Assembly: GCF_030463565.1 (NCBI RefSeq)
Contig: NC_134643.1
Coordinates: 125,656,309 to 125,720,308 of the forward strand
From: Pelecanus crispus
Taxonomy: Eukaryota; Chordata; Aves; Pelecaniformes; Pelecanidae
DNA: 64,000 nt
Direction: 5' to 3'
Part shown: positions 49,501 to 64,000 of the stretch, in pieces
Numbering within the stretch: position 1 is the stretch's first letter
Layout of the letters: every line of letters starts with the position of its first letter
Notes under the pieces: generated by a model
The model's input: the letters and a program-made list of their open reading frames with translations, nothing else
The model's database searches: none
Told to the model about the DNA's origin: nothing
Position numbers and translations under genes: made by a program

Positions 49501-52500
49501 GCACCCAGCTGAAGGGTCAGGTAGACACTTGTTGGAAACTTGGAGGATAATGAAATGAAGAGAACCAAAACAGTAGGCAGGCTTTAACTTATGCCTGTGT
49601 TTGTTTTGCTGGTTTGTTTTTTTTTTTTTCCCCAGGATCTGTTCAGTGTGGAACTGCCTTCCCAATGCTCTTTGTTTAATTATTTTTTTCTTGTAAATGT
49701 TGCGGTAAAATGCCACAACTGAACAATAAAAACTTTCTGAAGGATTCTTTGAATAACAGAGCTCCACTCTCTAGACCCAGTATTGATGAGTAATGGAAAT
49801 AGAGGTGAAATTTCCCCATGCAAATTACTGATTGCTCGAATGAATGGGAACCTCAGCTCGCTCTCAGTCAACAGGAACACACCATCAACAAGTTCAGGAG
49901 CTCACAGACTCCTTCTGAGCCTACTTTTTCAATACAAAAATTGGCTTTCATAATTCTGCAGCCCTCTAAGGTGATCCAGCATAAAAGACAAAAGGTCCAA
50001 GTACTCCCTTAAATTAGAGGCTTAGCAAGCAGCCAAGAGGCAGAAGGGGAGAGGAAGGAGGGAGGCAGCAGGGCACTGTTATCTCATTAGCGAAGAAGCT
50101 GCTGTGAGGGCAGGCGGGCGCTCTTCCCTTCTTCGGAGTATCTTCAACCTCTGCCCAGCTGCCCGAGAAAAATGATCGAACAGCTCAACGTTTGGGGGAT
50201 GCTTTTAAACCGACTGAATGCATAACATTAAACAAGGCCAATAAGGTGTCTGCATGCATTTCAGCTGCTAACCTGCAGCTGCCTGGTCCCCTTTGCCATA
50301 CAGGCAATTGCCACAGCTCTGCCCTTCGTGGCTTTGTGACTCGCGCCATTACACCTTTTGGGCTTCTCACAGTGTTTTGGCAGATGACATAAAACCACGT
50401 CTTTACACTGTTCAAGTTTCTGATCACATAGACAGGTAATAGCCAAAACACCTTAGAAAAATATGCCAAGTTTCCCATTTCTAGATGGAGAAATCAGAAT
50501 TCCCTATCAACCCTGCAAGGCTGTATGTTACCTTGGCAAGTTTCATTTTTCTTTCTCCATGAAAACTGTATCCTCATTGATAATTTGAAGATCTGTAACA
50601 CTTAAATGTTGCATGTTGCAGTCTGCTAAAACTGATATTTTCATAAAAGCATTAAAAATGCCAGCTATGTTTCGCACAGCAAAATAAAAACAACAGTTGC
50701 TGTTGACTACAATCATTGGAGTTCTCTCTTAAGAAACACCAGGGTATCCGTAAAACTGTAATTCAGGAGCCAAATTTGCTACTGGTATAAATCAGAGTAG
50801 CTGTATTGATTTCAGCAGGACTGTAAATTGATTTATACTTCCTGGAGATTAGGTTTAAGTGACTGAAAATGAGGATTCCAACTAATGTGGATCTTTTTTT
50901 TTAAAGATGATTCATTTCATTATTTAGATTTAAGCCTTCTAATTCCAAGAAAAAGTCCTTAATCAATGTGTCTTAAAGCAAAAGCATGACTGCCATAGTT
51001 TAACTGAGATCATACATCTGTAATACATCAACGTAACACACCGTGCATCTGTCTAACTGAATGCCAGGAGACATGATTATCACATTGTTTTCTACTCCTG
51101 AAAGGTCTAATGAAACAGGAATTGAAGCTCATTTTTAGTTTGTATTTCTCTAAGCAGAACTTTGGTCTTTCATACAGCGCTGCACTTTTAAAAGACCTGT
51201 TAAATGCTTTGTACCTTTCAGAAGTAACTTTAAGGAGAACTGACATGTTCTTAAGGGCCTTTGTGCCAGTGAGCTGGTGGTGTAAGGAAGGTAAAACTGA
51301 TTAACTCCAGGGGCCAGACAGATTTAGACCGTGTGGAGATGCCATGTGGATGTTCAGCCTCACAGGGCTGGTACTCCTGCTGAACTGAGGCCTTCCTGTT
51401 TCGATTTAGTGCAACATTTAAGTCATAAAAACTTGTAAAAGGGACCTCACCATGTAAATCAATATGCATTCCAAAACTAAAGTCAGAAAAATTGTCAATA
51501 AATAATGAAATGGTGATAGAAAAGTAAAGTATGGGAGCTCTCCCTTCCCATCTTCACCTTGTCACGCAAGCTGCTTCATACATTTTTAAGGATGCTCTGA
51601 GACAGTGCTCTCCTGCCCACTGGCTGAGCTAGGAAAGCCGGGCTGAAGCCCTTGCTCAGGTGCCTCTGGTTGGCAACAGTGGAGATTTAAGACTCGTTTG
51701 CTGATCCTGCGTGCAGTGAACAGAAGCTGTTCAATTATACATCACTTCAGTGGAGGGTTAAATTGATTGTGACTCCATGGAAACTGGCATCCTTCGCAGG
51801 TTTATTCCTGGCATGTCTTGGGAGCCCAGATTCCGCACAGAGGCTGGAGAGGTGAGGAGTTCGAACTGTACTTACGATTCACCGCAATCAGTGGGAGCCA
51901 CTCCTTTGACCTCAACAGGCTCTGCACCATGCCCATGAGTTCACAGCTAAACCTGACCATGCCAAGGCGATGGGTAAGCATAACGCTCTACAAACAGTTA
52001 TGGGGAGGTCAGGCTACAACAAGGAAACCAACACCAGCACTGCCCTGCTGCTCTGCTGAAGATATATTCATGGATGAATTACTGTAATTCAGTCTCCACA
52101 TGTCCATCAGTTTGAATCACCTGAGTGATGCTGACAGGGTGCATCATTGCATTTTTGTTAATTAATCCACTGGAAGCAGAAGTCCAGCTCTCAGATTTAA
52201 ATTAAGGATGCTGGCATGAAAATGGGAACAATACTGAAATACATGCACATGTACATAGAGCCATGCTCTGAAGGTCAGCATATAAAGAAGCCCTTACAAG
52301 GATGGCAAAGACTGTCACTACAGTCAGATTAAGAATGTACTGTTAGTTTGTTTCTCTAGAGGTATCAGTTTCTACTTTACTTTCAAGAAATAACACAAGT
52401 GTGGCCTTTCTTGCAGGTAAGATTTGGTTTATATTTTCAGACGCCTATGGATCTCCTATAGATCTCAGATTACATTAAGGTCCTGTGGCACAGGGGAAAT

Positions 52501-54278
52501 GAGCAGAGCCTGCTGTGTGTGACGTCAGTTAAAGCAGTAACAGCTGTCAATGACCGCAAGGACCTTAAAGTGAGGCCAGGTCAGTTCCTGTCTGTATGGA
52601 AACAACTGCTTCTGGTTACCTCGGGCTGACTGAAAGGCCACGCAAAAATCACACACTATGTCTCAACATTATCAAGTGAAATGCTTTGACATTTTCAAAA
52701 TGAAAATGGCATGAGCAGGCCGTTTCTAGTTTTTGCAGAGACAAGGTTTAAGATATGGACTCTTAACAAAACTGCTCTAAAAATCTATTATTTTAATTGG
52801 ACACCACATCTTTGGTTTGATTTGGAACATTTCCTGGTAGTTTTAGAAATTTAACATTGCAGTTATGACTGTAAGAATGTGATAGTAGCTGAAAATTTAC
52901 TGATAAATGCAATTCTTGCTTTAGGCATAAAGCTCTCCACTAAATACAGTTGGATCCAATGCTTCCAATCATACAGAAAACATGGGTAGTCTATTTTAAT
53001 AGTTGCAGCTGATGAAAAAAAAAAAAAAGACCACAAAGCAAATAATCAGCTTTAGAAAAAATAAATTAAATTCAAATCTTAAAAAAAATCTCACTTTTAA
53101 TAAGAAAGATTTTGCTGGTAATAAAAAGATAGGAAACAGGTATTCTTGAAAGGGGGTTTCCCTTAACATGCAACTTTCAATCTAAAAGAAAGAAAAAAAA
53201 AACCCAATAGTATTACAAACCAGCACAGTTTGGGATACTGTATGTTTCCAAAGTCAATATTAATTTTAAAATCAAAAGAACAAATAAAGTAGATAACAAC
53301 AGGAAAAGTTAATTGTGCTGCTACGCACTGCTAGTCGAGACCCTGAGGAATTGGTACCAGTTGTTTCTCTCCTCTAATTAAAAAAAAAATCAAATCAGTC
53401 TTCCTAACACCAGTATCACTGATCCATATATGTCAGTTGTAAAAATAATTCAAATTACTTTTCTCATTAATGAACTGAATTTAGCTTTTAGGCATCTTGT
53501 ACACTACCTAAAACAGAATTTTCACATTCCAATTCCATGGAAACTTTGAATTTGTAACCAAACAGCTGCCCTATTTAAACTCATGATTCACACTGATATA
53601 GTTTTCCTTCCCGATCTCACAACATTTTGGCTTCTGATCTGGACCTGTTTAGGTTTATTTTTATTGTACTGGCAAGGTTAAAAAAGTTGTAGTGTGAACC
53701 TTTCTCTCTGTAAATCCACCAGAAAAATAACGCAAGCCAGTTATTTCAAGTATGTAGTCATGTCAAATTAAATGCAGAATTGAGTGGTTTTCATCCCTCC
53801 AGAACATTCAGCTTTTGAACAGCAGAAGGAGAAAAAGCTCTTGATACTCTGCAGAAATAAAACCTGAGACAGGATAAAGAAAATCTACTCTCATCATTGA
53901 TGTGCCATTTCTATCATAAGAAGAAAACAGCATAGTCTGCCTCTTTGTGACACGTTCCTAGTTTTCCAACAGAGCAATAGAAAATAAAAAGAATGTGTTA
54001 CAGGCACAAGATAATTGAATAAGGTAATGTTAGAGATGCTCATCTGGGGGAGTAATTTCAGAATCTGTCACGTACATGTAAGTATACATACAAGTAAGTT
54101 AACATACATGTTAAGAGTATTTACTACAGCTAAATAGGCAAGAAGTTATTTTTCCCACTTACAACTCTTCTGCCTGTCTTGCTGTTTTCCCACCTTCCTA
54201 TTTTGAGTTGTCTCCTTATGTAGATTTCTCAGAACTGGACCTTGGACATGGTGGAGTCAGGATGATGGTTTCTTTCTT
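46511..54278. other. DSCAM intron, mostly AT-rich
   Basis: No gene recognised. 47280-47700 reads like conserved non-coding DNA (see findings). GC-richer, purine-rich patches occur at 49230-49520 and 50030-50360. Short A/T homopolymers are frequent (53010-53400). Confidence 0.55.
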
Positions 54279-54427
54279 TTATATACACACTATATGTGGT
54301 GTGTATATATACATATAAATATAAATATATATGTCCATATAAATATATACATATAAATACATATGTACATATAGGTGTGTATATACATATATGTATGTAT
54401 ATATACATACATTTGTATGTATATATT
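54279..54427. repeat. TA/CATA-type microsatellite, cruciform-prone
   Basis: About 150 bases of alternating TA, TG and CA words: ATATACACACTATATGTGGT, then ATATAAATATAAATATATATG, then TATATACATATATGTATGTA and TATATACATACATTTGTATG. It produces long Tyr/Ile-rich ORFs on both strands that are not genes. Confidence 0.9.
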
Positions 54428-57400
54428 GGTTTTGAAAGCAGACAGTGCAAGTGTAGAACTAAAAAAGAAAATAATCCATATGTTATCCTTTTCTTACTTT
54501 GCTTTAGGATTTCTGAACAAAAAAGGTCAAACATAGATTCCCACATATCTTCAAGAAATTCAGTTTTGGATCTGAAAACTGTGGATCTGTACAATTTTAT
54601 TTTCAGTCAATGCAGAATAATACAATATGCATGGGAAAAGGAGGCAAAAGGTGAGCTTGGAGGCCCTAAGTCCCAGCCATACTGAATCCCCAGCAGCCAA
54701 ATTTATATCGGATTCAGTTACTGCTGCAGCTTATACAGCGTTGTCAGCAACTTTGCAACAGAAAGCAAGTCTCTAAATAGCCTCCATCACTGTGTCGCAC
54801 TTGTCTGCATTGGTAGAAGAGGGAAATAGCTCCTTCACCTTTGAACTCATAGATCAGTGGAAAAAGAGTTCACATCTTTTTATCTCGAGTTACAGGGCTG
54901 ACATTGGAAATACACTGTGCTTTCTATTACTGTATGGTTCATATTTTCCTTATTATTCTAAGCAGCTTATTTTTAGCTGTAGTGACTGAATACTGGAAAA
55001 GAAGTTTTGTGTCTTGACTTGCATGTTTAAAACAACATTTATGAACTGCAGGTGATGTCCAATCTCTATTTTAAGGGATCCTTGTAAACAATTATTTAAT
55101 AAAGTATTTCCATTCTGTAGCTTAAGGCTTGTCTACAAGCTAAGACTTTGCTGTTCAAGTCTGCAGGATTAGTCAAAGCAGCAAGAAATTTGTAAATTGG
55201 GTCAAGAATGCTAATTAAGGCATCTTAAATACTGGAACAACTTGATCATTCAGCAAAGCTGGAGAGGTTAGACCAGTGTTCTCAACTTTTCTAGTACATA
55301 TGCAGTAGGCTTAGGGCTAGACTCAAGGCTGCTTGACTCAGGTGCCCAAGTGAAAAAACTCAGACCAAAGAAGTACCCATACTTGCTCACTGAGAGCTTG
55401 ACTGACAGCAGCCCTGTCCTGTCCTCTGGCTGCTGCGAGAAGGTGGTGGCTGCCAGCCAAATCTCCCCCTCTGAGACAGAGAGGCCAAGCAGAAGGGCTG
55501 GCAGAGGCCAAGCAGGATGGAGCGCTGCCCTTGTGCATCAACCAACAGCGCAAGGACCGCAAGAGGAGAATGCTTCCAGTGGAGCAGGGGCTTAGCAAAC
55601 TGGTGCTCCTGCTTTGTGCAGGTGTAGGGACCGAGGAGAGCACGCATCGTCCCCATGGAGAAATGGGGTGTTCTTGCCATCTTCAAGGCTGTGAAATCAG
55701 CCTCAGGAAAATCTTTTTTTTCAGAGCTTGCCTGGCTGCAACATCCTTGTCTCCCCATCCACGTGCAGGTTTCTTTCCAAATGGATTCCTTTCATCAGCT
55801 GAAAGTTTATAGAGGAGGTTCTGAGATATAAAATCTTAGGATGCTTTAAATGGATTTCAAAATCTCCTGCTTGGATATACCCAGTGAATGACCTCTCTTC
55901 TCTGGAAGTGTTTCTGAGATGTTGTTAGTCCTTCAGGGTTTTATATATTAATGTGATCTCCAAAGAGGCAAGGAAGCAGGATTTTCAAAATGAGCTTGCA
56001 CTTGTTCTGTGACATCAGGTAGACAAGTTTCTGCCTGGTCCAAATAAAGGTAATCCTTAAGGATAATGTCATATATTTGAAGAGGTTCTTTTTAGTGCTG
56101 ATTAGCATCAGAGAAAAATATATTCTGGGGTGTGAGTTTTGCAGTACCCCTGTGAAAGGGAGCTTTCTGCAAATAGTAAGAGACGTGATGAAAATTTTCT
56201 AGGTATTTCCTATTCAAGCACCAGTCAGATATTATTTCTTCCAAGCATGAATTCCATTGCTAGAGGATGCAAGTTGTCTGTCCATAAAAAAAGACATAAG
56301 TAGCACTTGGGAAGCACAGAAATATCAAAATATTTCCCAGTTAATAGCTGTTCTTTTCTCAAGAACAATAATTTAGGAGTAAAGAGAGAAAAAAACCCAA
56401 GAGGCTTCTTGGCTGAGGCTATTACCAAGATTTAAAATTATAATAACAAGAATCTATTTTTAATAAACTGCTACTGCAATGTTTATTGCAGTTAAGAATA
56501 ATTGCTATGATAACTCAATTTGTGGTTAATAATTTTAAAATAGAAAAGAGAAACATTATTATAAAACCTTTTCAACTTCTACAATTATCTTCCACTTTTT
56601 TACATTACAGACTCTTTGATGGCACAGTTGGGAGATAGGAAAAGAGTATATTTCTTTCCAATTTCTGTCCCACCCAGTTTCTGAATGTAAGATTTGAATG
56701 ACGACTTTGGAGGACAAAGGACTAACACATTTGTCAACCTCCCAGGTAAACTTTGGGTAACAATTGTTGAAATTTTTTAATATTAATATGAAAAAGTGCC
56801 TCAGTTTTGATCTGGAAGGACCTAGTATACTGTTGAGATGATTGCCCACTATGCCTATTCCTTGAGGATGTGATCTTGCTAACGAAACTTCTAGTTAGTG
56901 ACAACTGTGGGGAGGAGAACAGTAATCATAATCCCAAACTTCTGGGAGTTTTGATGCTGAGAAAGATGCAATGCTAACCAAGTATTGATATCATTTTTAT
57001 ACCATGAAGAAAACACTGCACAGATCTTAGGAATTGAAGACTCACTTTTCTAAAGGATGTGATTTATCCCAAGTGTTTAAAATACTGCTATGCTATCTCT
57101 ACTGCTTCAATTTTGTCTTTTAATGTGCCTCCTGGGACACATGAGTATTCTGATGGCTTACAGAGAACTGTCAACATCTGCAGTGGGTCACCTTCAAGGC
57201 CTGGGCAGATTAGGTCTGCCAGCTCTGTGAAGTCCACAAAAACCCATGTGCAGGTCTGCATCCACTCTTTCATTTTTGGAAGCTATGCAGAAGCTGTTCT
57301 TAAGCAAAAATTTCAGTTTGCTTGGTGGTTTCTAATGTGTTATTGTAAAAGGAAATATAATTATGTTATTGTTGATGCTGAAGCAAAACCTACAAATAAT

Positions 57401-57719
57401 CTCATCTTTTTCCAAAAATCTGTCTATGAAGTTGTAAAGATCAGAACATGCCAGGATGCATAAGACATGCTTTCAAAACACTGAATGTAGGAATTAATTA
57501 AAAAAAAAATCTTACTTCCCTGTTCCATTTCCCGTAGCTATGACTTTTGAAAAGTTTACGAAAAATGCAACTCCTAAAATACTTTTTATTGAAGACTGTT
57601 TAATAACACTTTCTCTATATACTTGAAATTTTTGCCCTGGTATCAAGACAATGATGCAGAAAACATCTACAACTACTCGTACAGACAACTGGAAGTAGCC
57701 TTATGTCTAAGCAAGCTGA
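54428..57719. other. DSCAM intron, nothing recognised
   Basis: AT-rich with a GC-richer patch at 55370-55650 (overlapping 81-123 residue ORFs on both strands). A 134-residue ORF at 57059-57463 is not flanked by convincing splice sites on the + strand and matches no family I know. Confidence 0.55.
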
Positions 57720-59733
57720 CTGATATCCAAAGATCACCTCCTCCAAGCTCAATGAGCAGAAACTCAGGCAAAAATGCCAGGAGGCTTGCATGGATGAACA
57801 AGGGAGCTCCTGGCAAAACTCAAACACAAAGAGGGAGTACACAGAGGGTGGAAGCAGGCACAGGTAACCTGGAGGGAATACAGAGAGACTGTCCAAGCAT
57901 GCAGAAATGTGGTTAGGAAAGTCAAAGCCCAGCTGGAGCTGAATCTGGCCAGGGATGTCAAAGACAACAAGGAAGGCTTCTATAAGTATATAGGTGACAA
58001 AAGGAAGGTCAGGGAAAATGTGTCCCTGCTGCTGAATGGAGCAGGGAACCTAATAACACAGGACTTGGAAAAGGCTGAGGTCTTGAATGCTTTATTTGCC
58101 TCAGTGTTTACTAGCAAGACCAGCCTTCAGGAATCCCAGGTCCATGAGATCAGTGGAAGAGTCTGGAGCAAGAAAGACTTCCCCTTGGTGGACAAGGATC
58201 AGGTCAGGGAATACTTAAGCAAACAAGACCTACATAAATCCATGGGCCTTGATGGGATGCACCTACAAGTGCTGAGGGAACTGGCAGATGTCATTGTGAG
58301 GCCACTCAATAATCTTTGATTGATCTTGGTTGTTGGAAGAAGTGCCTGAAGACTGGAAGAAAGCAAATGTCACTCCCATCTTCAAGAAGGACAAGAAGGA
58401 GGACCCAGGAACTTACAGGCCACTCAGCCTCATCTCCGTCCCTGGGAAAGTGATGGAGAAGCTAATCCTGGAAACCATTTCCAAGCACATGAAGACAAGA
58501 AGGTGATCAGGAGTAGGCAGCATGGATACACCAAGGGGAAGTCATGCTTGACCAGCCTGATAACCTTCTGCAGTGAGATGACAGGCTTGGTATATGAGTG
58601 GAAGTCTGTCGCTATTGTCTACCTTGACTTCAGTAAGACTTTTGACACTCTCATAAGATCCTCATGGAGAAGCTGATGAATTATGGGCTGGATGAGCAGA
58701 GAGTGAGGTGGATTGAAAACTGGCTGAACAGCTGGGTCTAGGAGATGGTGGTCAGTGGAACAAAGTCTAGTTGAAGGCCAGTAACTAGTGGTGTACCCCA
58801 GGGGTCAATACTGGGTCTAATCCTGTTCAACAGCTTCATTAATGGTCTGGATGGTGGGGAAGAGCATACTCTCAGCAAGTTTACTGATGATGCAAAACTG
58901 GGAGGAGGAGGAGTGGCTGATACATCAGAGGATTGTGCTGCCATCCAGAGCGACCTTGCCAGGATGGATAAATGGGCGAACGCAAACCTCATGCAGATCA
59001 ACAAGGGGAAGTGCAAAGTCCTGCACCTGTGGAGGAACAACCCCATGCACCAGTACATGCGGGGGTCCACCCAGCTTGAAAGCAGCTTTGCAGAAAAGGC
59101 CCTGGGTGTTCTGGTGGACACCAAGGTGAACATGAAGCAGCAATGTGCCATTATGACAAAGAAGGCCAGCTGTAACCTGGGTTGTAATAGGAATGTTGCC
59201 AGCATGTCAGGGGAGGTTGTGCTTCCCTCAGCATTGTTGAGGCCACACCTGGAGTGCTGTGTCCAGCTCTGGGCTCACCAGTAAAAGAGAGATGTGGAGC
59301 TACTGGAGATACTCCAGCTAAGAGCCACTAAGATGATTAAAGGACTGCAGCTTCTCTCCTATGAGGAAAGGCTGAGAGAGCTGCTCTTAAAGGCTCAGGG
59401 AGGATCTCATTGATGTATACAAATTCCTGAAGGGATGGTGCAGAGGATGGAGCCAGACTCTTCTCAGTGGTGCCCAGTGACAGGACCAGAGGCAATGGGC
59501 ACAAACTGAAACACAGGAGGCTCTGTCTGAACATCAGGAAACATTTACTTACTGTGAGAGTGACTGAGCTCCCGCACCCAGAGAGGTTGTGGAGTTTCCA
59601 TCCTTGGAGATACTCAAAATCCATGGTCCTGGACAACCTACCATAGGTGGCCCTTATTGAATAGGGGGGGGTTAGACAAGATGACCTCCAGAGGTTCCTT
59701 CCAACCTCAACCATTCTGTGATTCCGTGATGCA
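57720..59733 (+). mobile_element. Large decayed CR1 LINE (linker, RT, 3' end)
   Basis: A + strand CR1 copy of about 2 kb, the longest in the window. Visible in order: the endonuclease-RT linker ([45 protein letters not shown]), [17 protein letters not shown], the RT palm with YLDFSKTFDT, GVPQGSILGL-like DNA, a catalytic box that reads FTDDAKLGG instead of the usual FADDTKLGG, then CAAIQSDLARMDKWANANL and VRPHLE-like DNA. Stops and frameshifts occur near 58317, 58503, 58738 and 59281. The 3' UTR GATGACCTCCAGAGGTTCC ends in CATTCTGTGATTCCGTGAT. The endonuclease domain is mostly missing. It belongs to an older subfamily than the 27345 copy. Confidence 0.95.
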
Positions 59734-62407
59734 ATAACTTCAGTTGAAAGGTAGAGATATGTACTACAGCACAATACATTTTGCAGTCTGAATTATAAAA
59801 GAATAACCATGTCAAATATCCAGATCATTCTGAAATCCCAGTGCATGTCTCAGATTCAGTATGACAAAATCACTTTGTTTCCTTATTTACTATTTACTGT
59901 GACATTAGGTATGATTGCTCTATTTTTCTTTATAAAATTATCATTATTGTTTCATGGTAAAATCTTTGCATTTTTAGCTTCCATGTCTGAGCTGAATTCA
60001 TGAAACTGATTCTTGTTTCTATAAACTAAATGTCAAGAAAAAGGTGTAGAAGTCAGAAGCCATTTTGACTGCTAACCTGAGTGTGTATCTGCAGCACCAG
60101 CTGACTAGAACAGAAAAGGTCTATTAGAAGACTTACAGTGGGCTAGAATACGAGGCAATCAACTATTACGCATTACTAATTACAGAGTTAGAGTTGTACA
60201 TAATGTGTAGAAGTTCTGAAAAGACAGTCCTAATTTATAGTTCTAGTGCTAGAAATGATCAATTACTAAGCTTGCCTAGACATCTTACAAGCCATCCAAA
60301 TATAATTCAAGCTGATGGGGGGATCAAATGTTTTGATTCAATTTCTGAACAAAGATGGTATGGAAGTTGGGAACAGCAGGTTGATGTTAGCCCCCAGAAT
60401 ACAAGTCATTGAATCTTGATCACCGCTTTTCTTCCTCCAGGGAAAAAGCATTCAGGTTCTCTACTCCTAATCATTAACCATCTCAGTTTGGAGCAACCTG
60501 AGGTCTCAAACACTGCCTGTTGGATAAAGCAGATGGTTTGATCAGCAGGCTTGACTATACAGGTACAAAAGAATCCTATGAGATGCTCAGGAAAAGCAAG
60601 GGAACAATCAGGGACATGAGTTTGGATGCCCTCAGAAACTCACAGGAAGGTCTTCTGAAGTCAAGTCTCAGGTGGTCTAACATTTTGCTTGCTCATACCA
60701 AACATGGTAGCAACAAGCTAAGAAATAGGTGGTGTAAGAGCTCAGTCAGTTATGGCTGACAAAGGCTTCACCAGTAAACTCCATTGTTACCTTTCTTGAG
60801 TAAAGTTGCAGCCTTGCCATTGGGTAGGTTAGTTTCAAAATGTCTCATTTATTAAAATAACTTTTTGTTACAGTCTTTCTGAGATTGTCTTATAATTGTT
60901 GGGGATTATTTTGAAAAACAACTACTACTTATTGCAGACTCCTAAACCTCTATTGCAACCATAAAAGTTGCAATAGGTAGCATTACAGGCAGTTTGAAAT
61001 TTGAAATCGGAAATTAGGAAGGAGGAGGCATAAGTTATTGCAAGTGACATTGTACAAGAAAGAGATCAAGTTGGGGGACAACAAAAGCAAAGCACCATGA
61101 AAACAGGTAAAAGTTATCTTGAACGAAAAGGCTGACTTCAACAAAGAATAAAAATGTGCTGAAGAAGCACAGTCAGTGTTTCATCTCAGATGTTCTCATC
61201 TACTTAATCTAAATACCTTAACTTTTTTATTTCTTCTCCATGTACCCAAACGTAGAATTCCTTTGATTAATTGTATTTGAGTTATTAATTACTTCCACAG
61301 AATTTCTGAAGTGGTAGGTGAAAGAAGAAAGATGGCCAGTAAGTCTTTCCTTACTAATTTGAACACTAAAAATATTGATCTGTCTGCTACTACTGAAAAT
61401 TCTTTCTACCCATATATTTTTGTTTAAAGCCCTTCATAAAGTAACCTTTAATAACATAGCATTCAATATTTAGGGCCCAACATTCAAGTTGCTCCACTGG
61501 AACACTCAATTTTTTTCAAGGTATTGAAGCTAATTATTCATTTCATAATATATTTAATTTCCTCACTGCAAATGAAAGCTAAAGCTAGTCAAGGAAATCA
61601 GGTAAAAATTCAAGCCATTTAAACTAACAGTGCTAAAGATGGCTACAAGTCTGTAATTTACTAGAGGGGCTCTGATGATGTTCCAACCCCGGAAGCTTTT
61701 AACTCAAGCACAGGGACCAAATTTTGGTGCTGGATGCCCTCAAGAAAATCATCTTTATATGGAATATATTAGAATATTTCCAAATACTAAATATCCATAA
61801 ATAATGTATTTGGAACATGAAAGGAAAGGAGTAAGCTATTTGTTAAAGAAATGATAAAAAATGTTTGTTGACTGACTGGAAGGAGAGGGCTGTAATTTTG
61901 ACTTAGCTAAGAATGCTTCCCTTTAGCAGAGCAAGGACAAATATTTATCTTACTTTTTTTTTGAGTTAGAAATGAAAATTATTTCTATCTTTATCTGTTT
62001 CTGCAGCTCCTGGGTTTGTGGTTCTACTCTGTGACTACACAGAAATCAGTCATTTCTCCCACTATTTCATTTCCTACTTATTTTCCTTCTTATCTGTCTG
62101 TATGATACACTAATTTCCTGCCTTGTGTTTTATAACTTTCTACTTTCTGCTTGGTCTTTTTCTTCCCATGTTCTCCTTTTAGCTTTCTCTAGCAAAACCT
62201 TTATTCCTTCTTTTCAGTGTTAGGTCCTGCTTTTGAATGACTTTCCTGATACCACTGTCTATTTTCCATTCCTCTGTCCCCACAACAACTGCTTTTCCAT
62301 TTATGATGTATATTAAGCAAAAGACCTCTTTTTTACACGTATAAACACTACTGATTACATTCTGTGTATATAAGTAGTCCCACCCACACTGGCAAATCTA
62401 TATACTA
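59734..62407. other. DSCAM intron, AT-rich
   Basis: No gene recognised. The 79-residue ORF at 60520-60759 has no family resemblance. 62040-62290 is pyrimidine-rich on the + strand (purine-rich in the DSCAM sense). Confidence 0.6.
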
Positions 62408-62465
62408 AATAAAAATAAAATAAAATAAAATAAAATAAAATAAAATAAAATAAAATAAAATAAAT
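62408..62465. repeat. AAAAT pentanucleotide microsatellite
   Basis: An uninterrupted array of about eleven AAAAT/TAAAA units. It is likely length-polymorphic. Confidence 0.97.

Positions 62466-64000
<1,535 letters not shown>

Noticed and set aside
54229..54685. 121 and 129-residue ORFs on opposite strands
   Set aside because: Both cross the TA/CATA microsatellite and repeat its words.
57059..57463. 134-residue + strand ORF
   Set aside because: No family resemblance, biased Cys/Ser/Lys composition, and no splice or transcription signals; likely chance.
58738..59205. 155-residue - strand ORF
   Set aside because: Antisense shadow of the large decayed CR1.

Overview
The window is vertebrate nuclear DNA, almost certainly from a bird. 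It has long AT-rich introns and intergenic DNA, consensus GT/AG splice sites, AATAAA polyadenylation signals, and many copies of CR1 LINE retrotransposons with the typical 3' ATTCTATGAT repeats. I see no bacterial, phage, plasmid or CRISPR content.

Two protein genes can be recognised and they converge tail to tail. On the + strand, the last intron and terminal coding exon of PCP4 (PEP-19, a calmodulin-binding IQ protein) lie at the left, with the exon at 6931-7058 and its poly(A) signal at 7259. On the - strand, the last two coding exons of DSCAM lie at 63358-63660 and 43267-43607, separated by a 19.75 kb final intron, followed by a 3' UTR that probably ends near 42645. PCP4 and DSCAM are also convergent neighbours on human chromosome 21q22, so this is a conserved syntenic block; in chicken the block is expected on chromosome 1 (established knowledge, not read here).

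Layout: 1-6930 is PCP4 intron with three clear CR1 segments and one older CR1 tail. 6931-7285 is the PCP4 terminal exon. 7286-42644 is about 35 kb of intergenic DNA with young and ancient CR1 copies (10785-11390, 11869-11989, 13690-14200, 27345-28203, 32255-32400, 32770-33495), homopolymers, a G22 tract, a C13A21 tract, GC-rich patches and a strongly purine-skewed G-rich block. 42645-43607 is the DSCAM terminal exon. 43608-63357 is the last DSCAM intron, with a GC-rich patch, a large decayed CR1 (57720-59733), AT-rich microsatellites and an AAAAT pentanucleotide array. 63358-63660 is the penultimate DSCAM exon, and the rest is the next intron.

Most open reading frames in the window are chance ORFs, microsatellite read-through or CR1 reverse-transcriptase remnants. 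I found no convincing novel gene system. The most useful non-obvious observations are the two ancient CR1 copies that simple ORF inspection misses, a pair of same-family direct CR1 repeats that flank the PCP4 terminal exon, and several unusual compositional tracts.
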